NCBI RefSeq assembly: GCF_011764485.1
Contig: NZ_AP022848.1
Coordinates: 2,570,001 to 2,634,000, forward strand
Reading direction: 5' to 3'
DNA length: 64,000 nucleotides
Source: Bosea sp. ANAM02
GTDB taxonomy: Bacteria > Pseudomonadota > Alphaproteobacteria > Rhizobiales > Beijerinckiaceae
Positions 43,728 to 52,812 of the stretch are shown piece after piece. Within the stretch, counting starts at the first letter, position 1. Every line of letters starts with the position of its first letter. Under the pieces are notes generated by a model that was not told the DNA's origin, made no database searches, and saw only the letters and a list, made by a program, of their open reading frames with translations. The position numbers and the translations under genes are program-made.

Positions 43728-45376
43728 CAGAAGGCTCCCTCGTAGCGGGAGGCATCGATGCGGCAGGCGAGCAGCGTGAAGCCGTCGCGCCCGAAGGCGG
43801 CCTCCGCTTCGCGGGCGAGCGTCGCGCGATCGTCGATCGTCGCGCCATGCCCGCCCATCGCGCGGGCGACCGCAGCGAAATCCGTCTCGCCGATATCGAC
43901 GCCGGCGCGGGCCAGGCCGAGCTGGTGCTGCTTCAGCGCGATCAGCCCGAGCGCCCTGTCGACCAATGCGACGACGATCACCGGCAGGCCGAGGTCGCGC
44001 AGCGTCGCCAGTTCGCCCAGCACCATCTCGAGCCCGGCATCGCCGACGAAGCACAGCACCGGGCGGCCCGAGCCGAGCGCGGCGCCCGTCGCCAGCGGCA
44101 GGGCGCAGCCCATGGTGCAGAGCCCGCTCGATTGCAGCAGGCGACGCGGCCCGTCGCAGTCCCACATCTGGCTGAGCAGGATGCGATGCGCGCCGGAATC
44201 GGCCGTCGCGACCGTCCCGGCAGGTGCGACCCGTCGCAGAGTCTCGAAGACGGCATGCGGACCCCAGCTCGCGGGAGCGGCGAAGGCGGAACGGAAGGCC
44301 TGGCGGATCGCGGCCGGTTCGCGATCCGGCCAGGCCGCCTTCGCGGCAGGTCCGTCGGACAGGCGTGTCAGGATCGTGCCGACATCGCCTTCCAGCAGCA
44401 GCCTGGAATGATGCATGCCGTGCTGGACCGGCTCGGCGACGATGTCGATGACGGGCTTGTCCGCCGGCCACGGATTGCGCCAGCCCTGCCGCATCTCGAT
44501 CGGGTCGTAACCGGCGAGCACGATCAGGTCGGCGGCCTCGATCAGGGGCCGGACGATCGCATCGGCCCGGGGCGACAGGCCGACCGCGCCGATCACGCGC
44601 GGATCGGTTTCCGGCAGCAGCCCCTTGGCCTTGTAGGTGGTGAGCAGCGGCGCGCCGGTGGCGGCCAGAAAACGGTCGAGCGCGGCCCCGCCGTCCCGAT
44701 CGACGAGGTCGAGCCCGGCGATGACCAGCGGCCGCTCGGCGCCGGCGATGAGCGCCCGCGCGGGACCTATATCGGCGGGGACGGAAGGAGCGGCTGTCGC
44801 GATGGCCGGCGACGCGCGGCGCGGCGTGCGGGCTTCCGCGACCGAGATCGGCAGGTCGATATGGACGGGCCCTGGCCGGCCGCTCCGGGCGAGCGCGACG
44901 GCCTTGGCGGCGACGAGATCCTCGGTGCCGGGTGCGGCCTGGAAGCTCGCCTTGACCAGCGGGCGCAGCACGGCCTGATGATCGAAGACCTGATGCGTGT
45001 AGCTCTCGGCCAGGGCCTGGTCGACGCAGCCGGTCACGAAGACCAGCGGCACGCGATCCTGCTGCGCATTGGCGACGACATTGACGGCATTGGCGACGCC
45101 GGGGCCGAGCGTCGCGACCAGCACGGGCAGGGCGCCGGTGGCATGCCAGAGCCCTTCCGCCATGAAACCCGCGGCGTTCTCGTGGCGCGCTAGGCCAAAG
45201 CGGATGCCGGCGCGTTCGAGCGCATCGACCAGCGCCAGGACCTCGCCGCCGGGGATGCCGAAGGCGTGGGTCGCGCCGGCCGCCGCGAGCTGTGCCGCCA
45301 CGAGATCGGCGCCGGTCGCGAGGTCTTCCGGACGGGTTTCGGCCGGCTCCGCGGCCGCTATCCGTTCGTGGCGCAT
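43727..45376 (-). CDS. Thiamine diphosphate-dependent enzyme (acetolactate synthase-like)
   Basis: A 549-residue three-domain ThDP enzyme. FGLARHENAAGFMAEG supplies the catalytic Glu, PGVANAVNVVANAQQDRVPLVFVTG is the conserved Pyr-domain helix, and the Mg-ThDP motif is GDAGLEM...VALVD. The usual GDG..NN reads GDA..VD; an Asp at the second Asn position can still bind the metal. The central domain lacks an obvious FAD motif. Could be a 2-keto acid decarboxylase, acetolactate synthase or related lyase; substrate unknown. Ribosome site GGAGAGAG precedes ATG 45376. Translationally coupled to the OpgC-like gene. Confidence 0.82.
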   Translation of the reverse strand: MRHERIAAAEPAETRPEDLATGADLVAAQLAAAGATHAFGIPGGEVLALVDALERAGIRFGLARHENAAGFMAEGLWHATGALPVLVATLGPGVANAVNVVANAQQDRVPLVFVTGCVDQALAESYTHQVFDHQAVLRPLVKASFQAAPGTEDLVAAKAVALARSGRPGPVHIDLPISVAEARTPRRASPAIATAAPSVPADIGPARALIAGAERPLVIAGLDLVDRDGGAALDRFLAATGAPLLTTYKAKGLLPETDPRVIGAVGLSPRADAIVRPLIEAADLIVLAGYDPIEMRQGWRNPWPADKPVIDIVAEPVQHGMHHSRLLLEGDVGTILTRLSDGPAAKAAWPDREPAAIRQAFRSAFAAPASWGPHAVFETLRRVAPAGTVATADSGAHRILLSQMWDCDGPRRLLQSSGLCTMGCALPLATGAALGSGRPVLCFVGDAGLEMVLGELATLRDLGLPVIVVALVDRALGLIALKQHQLGLARAGVDIGETDFAAVARAMGGHGATIDDRATLAREAEAAFGRDGFTLLACRIDASRYEGAF

Positions 45377-45448
45377 CGTCTCTCTCCGCTTCGCCGCTGC
45401 AGCGGCTGTGGTGGAGAGATCGCGCGGGGCGCTCGTTTGGTTACACGA

Positions 45449-46339
45449 TCACGGAGACGTGAGGCTGGCGCGACCCGCGGCGACGGGTGAGCCTGGGGTC
45501 ATCGTGAGGCGCCAGGCGCGCTCGATCCAGGCGGCAGCGACCTCGTGGCCGCCTGGATGGAGGCAGAGTTCCAGCCGGGCGGGGCCGCCGCAGCCGGTCG
45601 CGATGCGGCAGGTCAGTTCGTTGGCGTTTGAAGCGGCGCGCGTGCTCCCGGCCCAGCCGGCGGTGCAGCCGCCCGGGGCGATGATCGCGAGACTCCTGAA
45701 GACATCGCCCTGCCGCGCTCCGGAGCGGAGCGTGCGGCCGGCGAGCGGCACCGTCATATCCTTCGTGCCATGGACGTGGATCAGCGGCGGACGCGGGCTT
45801 TCGCAGGTCGCGGGCAGCGGTTCCCAGAAGGCGCCGGCGATCGGGGCAAAGGCGGCGAAGCGCCGCTGCATGCGGCAGGCGAGATACCAGACCATCGAGC
45901 CGCCCTGCGAAAAGCCGCTCGCGAGAATGCGGCTGGGATCGATGGGGAAGCGCGCGACGACATCGTCCAGCACCTGTGCGACGAAGGCGAACTCGTCGCG
46001 GTTGCGTGCCGGCGATCCGGGATAGGACCAGGATCGGCCGGCACCGTCCGGCGCGATCAGCGCGACCCCGAGGCGCCGGGCGAGCGCGGCGAAGATCGGA
46101 TCTGCGATCACTTCCTCGGCCGAACCCTGATAGCCGTGGAAATACATGATGGCGCCGACCGGCCGCCCCGCCGCAGCCTGCGGCGGCAGCATGACGCGAT
46201 AGCTGCCGCTCGCCACGCTGCACCCCCGTTCGGCAGGGCAGGGGTTGTCGGGATCGGGAAGGCCGGGTGCCTGCGCGAAGGCCGCAGAAGCCATGAAAAA
46301 GCCGGCCAGCGCGCCGACGAGCTTCTGCCTTGCCGCCAT
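45449..46339 (-). CDS. Secreted alpha/beta-hydrolase, PHB depolymerase/LpqC-like esterase
   Basis: A 296-residue exported protein with signal peptide (LVGALAGFFMASAAFA). YFHGYQGSAEEV forms the oxyanion hole, ASGFSQGGSMVWYLACRM holds the nucleophile Ser, HVHGTKDMTVPL the acidic residue, and HPGGHEVAAAWIERAW the His. Several cysteines (CPAERGC, CTAGW, CRIATGC, LCLH) suggest disulfides in the periplasm. The family includes polyhydroxybutyrate depolymerases and feruloyl esterases; substrate unknown. Divergent from the ECF sigma gene. Confidence 0.87.
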   Translation of the reverse strand: MAARQKLVGALAGFFMASAAFAQAPGLPDPDNPCPAERGCSVASGSYRVMLPPQAAAGRPVGAIMYFHGYQGSAEEVIADPIFAALARRLGVALIAPDGAGRSWSYPGSPARNRDEFAFVAQVLDDVVARFPIDPSRILASGFSQGGSMVWYLACRMQRRFAAFAPIAGAFWEPLPATCESPRPPLIHVHGTKDMTVPLAGRTLRSGARQGDVFRSLAIIAPGGCTAGWAGSTRAASNANELTCRIATGCGGPARLELCLHPGGHEVAAAWIERAWRLTMTPGSPVAAGRASLTSP

Positions 46340-46494
46340 ATGCGATTTCTCCGTCGCGGGCTGAAGCCCCGATGCTCCCGCGCGAGCGTAGCCGGGCTCC
46401 GCAGCCGATTCACCTCGCCATCGCGGGCTTGTGAGCCTGCGCCCGCCATGCGACGGGTTCGATCTGCGAATCCTCTTCCGAAGAAGCGCAAGGC

Positions 46495-47067
46495 GTGTCG
46501 CTGCACGAGCTCGAAACCCAACTCCGGCCGATCTTCCTCGCGGCGCTTGCCGGCGACGCGGCGGCCTATCGCCTGTTTCTCGACACGATCAGCGTGCGGC
46601 TGCGCGGTTATCTGCGCCAGATGCTGGTCCGCGCCGGCCGGGGCGAGGCGAGCGAGGCCGAGGATGTGCTGCAGGAAACCCTGCTGGCGCTGCATCTCGC
46701 GCGCCACACCTATGACGCCGCGAGCCCGGTGACCGCCTGGGCCCATGCCATCGCGCGCCACAAGCTGGTCGACCATCTGCGCCGGTCCGGCCGCCATGCC
46801 GGTGCCCTGCCGCTCGATGACGAGGCGCACCAACTGGCCGGCCCGGTGGAGACCGGCGCCGCCGAGGCGCGGCTCGATCTGGAGCGGGCCATGGCCGCGC
46901 TGCCGGAGCGCACGCGCCTGCTGATCGGGCAGGTCAAGCTCCGGGGCGCCAGCATCGCCGAGGCGGCCGAAAGCACCGGAATGACGGAGACGGCGGCCAA
47001 GGTCGCGATCCATCGCGGCCTGCAGGCGATGGCCAAATTCCTGTCGAAACGCAGGGCCACGCCATGA
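46495..47067 (+). CDS. ECF sigma factor (NrsF-linked)
   Basis: A 190-residue ECF sigma factor: region 2 (YLRQMLVRAG...EAEDVLQETLLALHLARHTYDAASPVTAWAHAIARHKLVDHLRR) and region 4 (LPERTRLLIGQVKLRGASIAEAAESTGMTETAAKVAIHRGLQAMAKFL). GTG 46495 gives a normal-length protein. The next gene, 85 bases on, encodes a six-helix DUF1109/NrsF-type anti-sigma, the expected partner. Such pairs answer oxidative or metal stress in alphaproteobacteria. Confidence 0.92.
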   Translation: MSLHELETQLRPIFLAALAGDAAAYRLFLDTISVRLRGYLRQMLVRAGRGEASEAEDVLQETLLALHLARHTYDAASPVTAWAHAIARHKLVDHLRRSGRHAGALPLDDEAHQLAGPVETGAAEARLDLERAMAALPERTRLLIGQVKLRGASIAEAAESTGMTETAAKVAIHRGLQAMAKFLSKRRATP

Positions 47068-47152
47068 GGCAGCCCGCGCATCCAGGACGTGTAACCTTTC
47101 GCCGGCTCTCCGCGAACTTCCAACAAGCCGGAACATCCTCGAAGATCTGGAC

Positions 47153-47794
47153 ATGCAGACCGACGATCTGATCACTTTGATGAGCGCCAGCAGCCGGCCG
47201 GTCGATACCGGCTGGCTGCGCCGTGCGACCTGGCTCAGCGCCCTCGCGGCGCTGGCGATGACGGTCGGGCTGCTCCTGCTCACGCTCGGAACCCGGCCCG
47301 ACCTGGCGAGAGTCTGGATGACGCTGCCCGTCATCGCGAAAGCCTTGTTTGGCGCCAGCATCGCCGCCATCGCGCTCGCGCTGTTCCAGAGCAGCCTGCG
47401 GCCGGGACTGGAGCCGGCGCGGCGCCTGCCGATCATTGCGGTGCCCCTCGTGGTTGCGGCCGGCTGGGCTCTCGCGACGCTGGCTCAGGCGCCGGCCGAG
47501 CAGTGGAGCACTTTGATCTTCGGCCGCAACTGGCGCGCCTGCCTGATCGCGGTGCCGCTCTATGCGCTGCTGCCGCTCGGCCTGCTGCTGATGCTGGCAC
47601 GCCGCGGCGCCCCGGTCGACCGCACGCTGACGGGGGCCTGCGCCGGCCTCGCTTCGGCAGGGCTGGCGATCATTGCCTACAGTCTGCATTGCCCGGACGA
47701 CACGGCGCCCTTCCTGGCGGCCTGGTACTCCTTGGCGGTCGCGATCGTCGCGACGCTGGGGGCACTGATCCTGCCGCGTTTCCTGCGCTGGTGA
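47153..47794 (+). CDS. nrsF: NrsF/DUF1109 family integral-membrane anti-sigma factor
   Basis: A 213-residue protein with a short cytoplasmic N-terminus (MQTDDLITLMSASSRPVD, the family opening) and six hydrophobic helices. NrsF proteins hold their ECF sigma at the membrane until a stress signal. A conserved Cys pair is used for sensing in some members; here single cysteines occur in NWRACLIAVP, GACAGL and YSLHCPDD. Pairs with the sigma gene upstream. Confidence 0.9.
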   Translation: MQTDDLITLMSASSRPVDTGWLRRATWLSALAALAMTVGLLLLTLGTRPDLARVWMTLPVIAKALFGASIAAIALALFQSSLRPGLEPARRLPIIAVPLVVAAGWALATLAQAPAEQWSTLIFGRNWRACLIAVPLYALLPLGLLLMLARRGAPVDRTLTGACAGLASAGLAIIAYSLHCPDDTAPFLAAWYSLAVAIVATLGALILPRFLRW

Positions 47795-47800
47795 GTGTGG

Positions 47801-47836
47801 GCCCGCCGAGCCCCCTATGCCGGGGGCGGGCTCTTT
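47801..47836. terminator. Hairpin terminator between convergent nrsF and LysR genes
   Basis: GCCCG and CCCCC pair with GGGGG and CGGGC across a short loop, followed by CTCTTT. It begins 7 bases after the nrsF stop, and the LysR stop lies 20 bases beyond. Confidence 0.6.
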
Positions 47837-47855
47837 CGGGCGCCGCCTCCCGGTC

Positions 47856-48734
47856 TCAGCGCGCGTCGATGACGTCCTGAACCATCTCGAAGAAACTGCG
47901 CACCAGCGGCAGGCGCTGGCGTTCGGCCCGGCAGACGATGTATTCGCCGACATCGAAATCGGCGCCGGTGATCACTATTCGCTTCAGGCCGGCCTCCGGC
48001 TTGAACTCGGCCGCGAAGACCACGCCGATCCCGAAGCCGAAGGCGACGGCCTCGCGAACTGCCTCGCGCGACTGTACCTCCAGTAGGTTGGCCGGCTTGA
48101 TGCCAGCCGTGGAAAGCCGGCTCTCGAACACTTCGCGCGTGATCGAGCCGCGCTCGCGCAGCACGATGTCCTGCCCGGCGAAGGCCTCGATCGGGATCTG
48201 GTCGTGCCGTGCCAGTTCGTGCTGGTCCGAGACGAAGGCGACGAGATCGTCGGAGCGCAGCCGGACGCTGTGGATACGCGGGTCGGAATTGGCCCGCGCC
48301 GTAATCGCGACATCGGCGGCGAAGTCCATGATCTGGTCGACGACTTCCGAGGAATTGCCGATCGTCAGCGAGAAGGTCAGGCCGGGATAGCGCTCGCGCA
48401 TCCGGGCGAGCGCCGGCATGACATGGGTGGCGCTGTCGGCCGCTATCCGCAGATGGCCGCGCTGCAATGTGCGGTTGCCGGCAAGTAGCGATTCCGCCTC
48501 GTCCTCCGCCGCGAACAACCGCGCGGTGACCACGAACAGGCTCTGCCCCAGCGGGGTCAGCTTCACCTGCCGCCCGGCGCGGTCGAACAGCCTCACACCA
48601 TAGGCATCTTCCAGCCCGCGCACCTGGGCGGAGAGGGTCGGCTGGCTGACATGACGCGTCCTGGCGGCGCCGGTGAAACTCTGCGCCTCGGCGACCGCGT
48701 GGAAGGCCGCGAGGCCGGAATAGCTGATAGCCAT
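47856..48734 (-). CDS. LysR family regulator of 2-AEP catabolism
   Basis: A 292-residue LTTR: HTH SGLAAFHAVAEAQSFTGAARTRHVSQPTLSAQVRGLEDAYG, and an effector domain with LRIAADSATHVMPALARMRERYP. Divergent from phnW with a 108-base shared region holding a perfect dyad just before its own start. Related in sequence to the second LysR in this region (57696-58565), e.g. both share LR.AADS..HV and LRERGS.TR. Likely activates phnWAY in response to 2-AEP or a pathway intermediate. Confidence 0.9.
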   Translation of the reverse strand: MAISYSGLAAFHAVAEAQSFTGAARTRHVSQPTLSAQVRGLEDAYGVRLFDRAGRQVKLTPLGQSLFVVTARLFAAEDEAESLLAGNRTLQRGHLRIAADSATHVMPALARMRERYPGLTFSLTIGNSSEVVDQIMDFAADVAITARANSDPRIHSVRLRSDDLVAFVSDQHELARHDQIPIEAFAGQDIVLRERGSITREVFESRLSTAGIKPANLLEVQSREAVREAVAFGFGIGVVFAAEFKPEAGLKRIVITGADFDVGEYIVCRAERQRLPLVRSFFEMVQDVIDAR

Positions 48735-48739
48735 CTAAT

Positions 48740-48758
48740 CCATAGATCCTGTCTATGG
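48740..48758. promoter_or_regulatory. Candidate LysR operator in the phnW/LysR divergent region
   Basis: Perfect inverted repeat CCATAGA-TCCTG-TCTATGG starting 5 bases upstream of the LysR start and 84 bases before phnW. Dyad type and placement suit an LTTR recognition site that also represses the regulator gene. Confidence 0.65.
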
Positions 48759-48842
48759 AAGATATGGAAACGATGTATTGGACCTATGTCAATCGCGGTC
48801 CTAGCGTCCGGGTCATCCGCCGCAACATATCGCGAGACCGTC

Positions 48843-49988
48843 ATGGCCCAGGCCCGCCGCCCTGCATCCTCCGAAACCGGTGATCCGCTCCTCCTGACCC
48901 CCGGACCGCTGACCACCAGCAAGGCCATCAAGGAAGCGATGGTGCATGACTGGGGCTCGCGCGACGCGACCTTCGTCGGGATCAACAAGGCGGTCCTGGA
49001 AGAGCTGCCCAAGATCATCCATGGCGGCGATGATTTCGTCACCGTGCCGATGCAGGGCTCCGGCACCTTCGCCGTCGAGGCGATGCTGACCACCTTCGTG
49101 CCGCGCGACGGCAAGATCCTGGTCCTGATCAACGGCGCCTATGGCCAGCGCGCCAGGCGCATCCTGGAGATCGCCGGCCGCGCCGTCGCCGTGCACGAGA
49201 CCGCCGAGGACACGCCGCCCGACCTTGCCGAGGTCGACCGCATCCTGGTGGCGGACACCGCCATCACTCATATCTTCACCGTCCATTGCGAGACGACCAG
49301 CGGCATCCGCAACCCGGTCGAAGCCATCGCCGCGCTCGCCAAGCGCCATGGCCGGCGCCTGCTGGTCGACTCGATGAGCGCTTTCGGCGCCCTGCCGCTC
49401 GACAGCCGCGAGGTCTATTTCGACGCGGTCGCCGCCTCCTCGAACAAGTGCATCCAGGGCGTGCCCGGCCTCGGCTTCGTCATCGCCCGCAAGAGCGCGC
49501 TCGCCGAGACCAAGGGCAATGCCACCACGCTGGTTCTCGATCTCCACGACCAGAATGCCGGCTTCGAGCGCACCGGCCAGTACCGCTTCACCCCGCCGAT
49601 CCATGTCATCGTCGCCTTCCACGCGGCCTTGCAGGAGTTCTGGGCCGAGGGCGGCGTCGCGGGCCGTGGCGAGCGCTATGCCGAGAACGCTCGCATCCTG
49701 ATCGAGGGCATGGAAGGGCTTGGCTTCCGCACGCTGCTGCCGGCGGCCCGGCAGGCGCCGATCATCGTCACCTTCCACATGCCGGAGGACAAGAACTTCG
49801 TCTTCCAGCGCTTCTACGACGCGCTGAAGGATGCCGGCTACGTCATCTATCCCGGCAAGCTGACGGTCGCCGACAGCTTCCGCATCGGCTGCATCGGTGC
49901 GCTCGGCGCGCAGGACATGCGCGCCTTCGTCGCCACGGTGTCGGATGTCCTCGATGAGATGGGCGTCGGCCTGAAGTCGGCCGCGTAA
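48843..49988 (+). CDS. phnW: 2-aminoethylphosphonate--pyruvate transaminase
   Basis: A 381-residue class-V PLP aminotransferase converting 2-AEP plus pyruvate to phosphonoacetaldehyde plus alanine. LLLTPGPLTTSKAIKEAMVHDWGSRD is the PhnW N-terminus, FTVHCETTSGIRNP and LLVDSMSAFGALPLD the cofactor region, and ASSNKCIQGVPGLGFVIA holds the Schiff-base Lys. ATG 48843 fits the family start; the frame is open to 48651 but that part overlaps the divergent LysR gene. Followed 11 bases later by phnA. Confidence 0.96.
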   Translation: MAQARRPASSETGDPLLLTPGPLTTSKAIKEAMVHDWGSRDATFVGINKAVLEELPKIIHGGDDFVTVPMQGSGTFAVEAMLTTFVPRDGKILVLINGAYGQRARRILEIAGRAVAVHETAEDTPPDLAEVDRILVADTAITHIFTVHCETTSGIRNPVEAIAALAKRHGRRLLVDSMSAFGALPLDSREVYFDAVAASSNKCIQGVPGLGFVIARKSALAETKGNATTLVLDLHDQNAGFERTGQYRFTPPIHVIVAFHAALQEFWAEGGVAGRGERYAENARILIEGMEGLGFRTLLPAARQAPIIVTFHMPEDKNFVFQRFYDALKDAGYVIYPGKLTVADSFRIGCIGALGAQDMRAFVATVSDVLDEMGVGLKSAA

Positions 49989-49999
49989 GGAGCCCCGAG

Positions 50000-51253
50000 A
50001 TGACGATGCACACGAAGATCGGCTCGGATGTCGTTGCGAACGGTCGCGAATATGCCCGTCCGCAACGCCCGACGGTGGTGATCTGCATGGACGGCTCGGA
50101 GCCGGCCTATATCGAGGCCGCCAGCGCCAAGGGCCTGACGCCGAATCTCGACCGGATCATGAAGACCGGCGCCAGCACCCATGCCTATTCGGTGATCCCG
50201 AGCTTCACCAACCCCAACAACCTCTCGATCATCACCGGCCGCCCGCCCGTCTGGCACGGCATCGCCGGCAACTTCTTCTACGACCGCGAGGCCAAGGAAG
50301 AGGTGATGATGAACGACGCCCGCTTCCTGCGGGCGCCGACCATCCTGGCCGAGTTCCAGAAGGCCGGCTTCAAGGTCGCGATGGTGACCGCCAAGGACAA
50401 GCTGCGCACCCTGCTCGGCAAGGGCCTGGACTTCGCCTCCGGCTCGGCAATCGCCTTCTCCTCGGAGAAAGCCGACAAGGCCAACAAGGTGGAGAACGGC
50501 ATCGAGAACGTACTCGATTTCGTCGGCATGCCGGTGCCGTCGGTCTACTCGGCCGATCTCTCGGAATTCGTCTTCGCCGCCGGCGTCAAGCTGCTGGAGA
50601 CCTTCAAGCCGGACCTGATGTATCTCTCGACCACCGACTATGTGCAGCACAAAGCCGGGCCGGGCTCGGAGATGGCGGATTCGTTCTACGCCATGTTCGA
50701 CGGTTATGTCGGCAAGCTCGACGCCCTCGGCTGCACGCTGGTCATCACCGCCGATCACGGCATGAACGACAAGCATCTCGCCAATGGCGAGCCGGATGTC
50801 GTCTATCTCCAGAGCCTGATGGACGAGTGGTACGGCAAGGGCACGATGCGCGTGATCCTGCCGATCACCGACCCCTACGTGGTCCACCACGGCGCGCTCG
50901 GTTCATTCGCTACGGTCTATCTGCCGGATGGCGCCAGCCAGGAAGAGGTCGCCGCCCGCATCTCCGGCCTCGACGGCATCGCGCTGGCGGTGACCTCGGC
51001 CGAAGCCTGTGAGCGCTTCGAACTGCCGGCCGACCGGATCGGCGATGTCGTCGTCGTCTCGACCCGCCAGAAGGTCATCGGTACCTCGCCGGACAGGCAC
51101 GATCTCTCGGGCCTGACCGAGCCTTTGCGCTCGCATGGCGGCATCACCGAGCAGCGCGTGCCGATGATCGCCAACCGGCCGATCACGGTGCCGCAGGGCC
51201 GCACGCTCCGCAATTTCGACGTCTTCGACGTCGCCCTGAACCTGGTGAACTGA
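50000..51253 (+). CDS. phnA: Phosphonoacetate hydrolase
   Basis: A 417-residue alkaline-phosphatase-superfamily enzyme splitting phosphonoacetate to acetate and phosphate. Metal and nucleophile sites are visible: [12 protein letters not shown] (Asp), [14 protein letters not shown] (Thr nucleophile), [10 protein letters not shown] (Asp/His), ITADHGMND (Asp-His) and [13 protein letters not shown] (His). Not related to the E. coli gene of the same name. It sits between phnW and phnY; the phnY start follows its stop after one base. Confidence 0.95.
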   Translation: MTMHTKIGSDVVANGREYARPQRPTVVICMDGSEPAYIEAASAKGLTPNLDRIMKTGASTHAYSVIPSFTNPNNLSIITGRPPVWHGIAGNFFYDREAKEEVMMNDARFLRAPTILAEFQKAGFKVAMVTAKDKLRTLLGKGLDFASGSAIAFSSEKADKANKVENGIENVLDFVGMPVPSVYSADLSEFVFAAGVKLLETFKPDLMYLSTTDYVQHKAGPGSEMADSFYAMFDGYVGKLDALGCTLVITADHGMNDKHLANGEPDVVYLQSLMDEWYGKGTMRVILPITDPYVVHHGALGSFATVYLPDGASQEEVAARISGLDGIALAVTSAEACERFELPADRIGDVVVVSTRQKVIGTSPDRHDLSGLTEPLRSHGGITEQRVPMIANRPITVPQGRTLRNFDVFDVALNLVN

Positions 51254-51254
51254 G

Positions 51255-52706
51255 ATGAACGCGACGGTGAAGCCGCCGGTGCGGCGCGAGGCGATGCGCA
51301 TCGCCGGCAAGCTGGTCACGACCGACGACATGGTCGAGGTCCACAATCCCTACGACAACAGCGTCGTCGGCCTGATCCCGGCCGCCCGGCCCGAGCATGT
51401 GCGCGAGGCCTTCGCCAAGGCCAAGGCGTTCAAGCCGAAGCTCTCGCGCTACGAGCGCCAGCAGATCCTGCAGAAGACGGCGGAATTGCTGCGCGACCGC
51501 AAGGAGCTCTTCGCCAAGCTGATCACGGCGGAAGCCGGCCTGTGCTGGAAGGACTCGCTCTATGAGGCCAGCCGCGCCTATGACGTCTGGTCCTTCGCGG
51601 CGCAGCTCACCATCAAGGACGATGGCGAGATGTTCTCCTGCGACATCTCGCCGAACGGCAAGGCACGCAAGATCTTCACGACGCGCCAGCCGCTTCTCGG
51701 CGTGATCTCGGCGATCACCCCGTTCAACCACCCGCTCAACATGGTCAGCCACAAGCTGGCCCCGGCGATCGCGACCAATAACCGCCTCGTCCTCAAGCCG
51801 ACGGAGCTGACGCCGCTGACCGCGCTGGCGCTGGCCGATGTGCTCTACGAGGCCGGGCTGCCGCCGGAGATGCTCTCGGTCGTGACCGGCAACCCCTCGA
51901 CCATGGGCGATGCGATGATCACCGATCCCGACGCGGATCTGGTGACCTTCACCGGCTCGGTCCGCGTCGGCAAGCACATCGCCGACAAGGCAGGCTACAA
52001 GCGGATCGTGCTCGAACTTGGCGGCAACGACCCGCTGATCGTCATGGAGGATGCCGATCTCGACAAGGCGGCCGAGCTCGCCGTCACCGGCGCGACCAAG
52101 AACTCTGGCCAGCGCTGCACGGCGGTGAAGCGGATCCTGGTGGTTGAGAGCGTCGCCGACGCCTTCTCCAAGCTCGTCGTCGCGAAGGCGAAGAAGCTGA
52201 AATGCGGCGATCCGATGGACCCGGAAACCGATGTCGGCTGCGTCATCAACGCCCGTTCGGCCGCGCTCTTCCAGGCCCGCGTCGACGACGCCGTCACCAA
52301 GGGCGCCGAGGTGCTCTACGGCAAGCGGGCGGAAGGGGCTCTGTTCCACCCGACCGTGGTCGACAGGATCCCCTACACCTGCGAGCTGGTGCATGAGGAG
52401 ACCTTCGGCCCGGTGATCCCGATCATCCGCGTGCCCGACGACATCGCCGAGGTGATCCGGATCTCGAACTCCACCGCCTATGGTCTCTCTTCCGGCATCT
52501 GCACCAACCGCTACGATTACATCCAGCGCTTCGTCGCCGATCTGGAAGTCGGCACGGTCAATCTCTGGGAGGTGCCGGGTTACCGGATCGAGATGTCTCC
52601 CTTCGGCGGCATCAAGGATTCCGGCCTCGGCTACAAGGAGGGCGTCGTCGAGGCCATGAAATCCTTCACCAACGTCAAGACGTGGTCGATGCCCTGGACC
52701 GCGTGA
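51255..52706 (+). CDS. phnY: Phosphonoacetaldehyde dehydrogenase
   Basis: A 483-residue aldehyde dehydrogenase oxidising phosphonoacetaldehyde to phosphonoacetate with [25 protein letters not shown] binds cofactor, [16 protein letters not shown] is the GS loop, [19 protein letters not shown] holds the general-base Glu, and [11 protein letters not shown] the catalytic Cys. Joins PhnW to PhnA in the W-Y-A route of 2-AEP mineralisation, known from Sinorhizobium meliloti. A perfect intrinsic terminator follows the stop. Confidence 0.95.
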   Translation: MNATVKPPVRREAMRIAGKLVTTDDMVEVHNPYDNSVVGLIPAARPEHVREAFAKAKAFKPKLSRYERQQILQKTAELLRDRKELFAKLITAEAGLCWKDSLYEASRAYDVWSFAAQLTIKDDGEMFSCDISPNGKARKIFTTRQPLLGVISAITPFNHPLNMVSHKLAPAIATNNRLVLKPTELTPLTALALADVLYEAGLPPEMLSVVTGNPSTMGDAMITDPDADLVTFTGSVRVGKHIADKAGYKRIVLELGGNDPLIVMEDADLDKAAELAVTGATKNSGQRCTAVKRILVVESVADAFSKLVVAKAKKLKCGDPMDPETDVGCVINARSAALFQARVDDAVTKGAEVLYGKRAEGALFHPTVVDRIPYTCELVHEETFGPVIPIIRVPDDIAEVIRISNSTAYGLSSGICTNRYDYIQRFVADLEVGTVNLWEVPGYRIEMSPFGGIKDSGLGYKEGVVEAMKSFTNVKTWSMPWTA

Positions 52707-52719
52707 AACAAGAAAAGCC

Positions 52720-52752
52720 AACGCAGGCGGAGCGATCCGCCTGCGTTTTGTC
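52720..52752 (+). terminator. Intrinsic terminator after phnY
   Basis: Perfect 12-bp stem (AACGCAGGCGGA / TCCGCCTGCGTT) with GCGA loop followed by TTG TCTGT, 13 bases after the phnY stop. It separates the catabolic genes from the importer genes. Confidence 0.88.
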
Positions 52753-52812
52753 TGTCAGGGGAAGAAACGTCGAAAGAGCGTTCAAACCGATCACAAAAGA
52801 GGGGATGAGAAC

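Noticed and set aside
42531..44471. Long version of the OpgC-like protein, 646 codons
   Set aside because: The extra N-terminal part is a shadow of the ThDP-enzyme gene; ATG 43727 overlaps that gene's stop and gives the family N-terminus.
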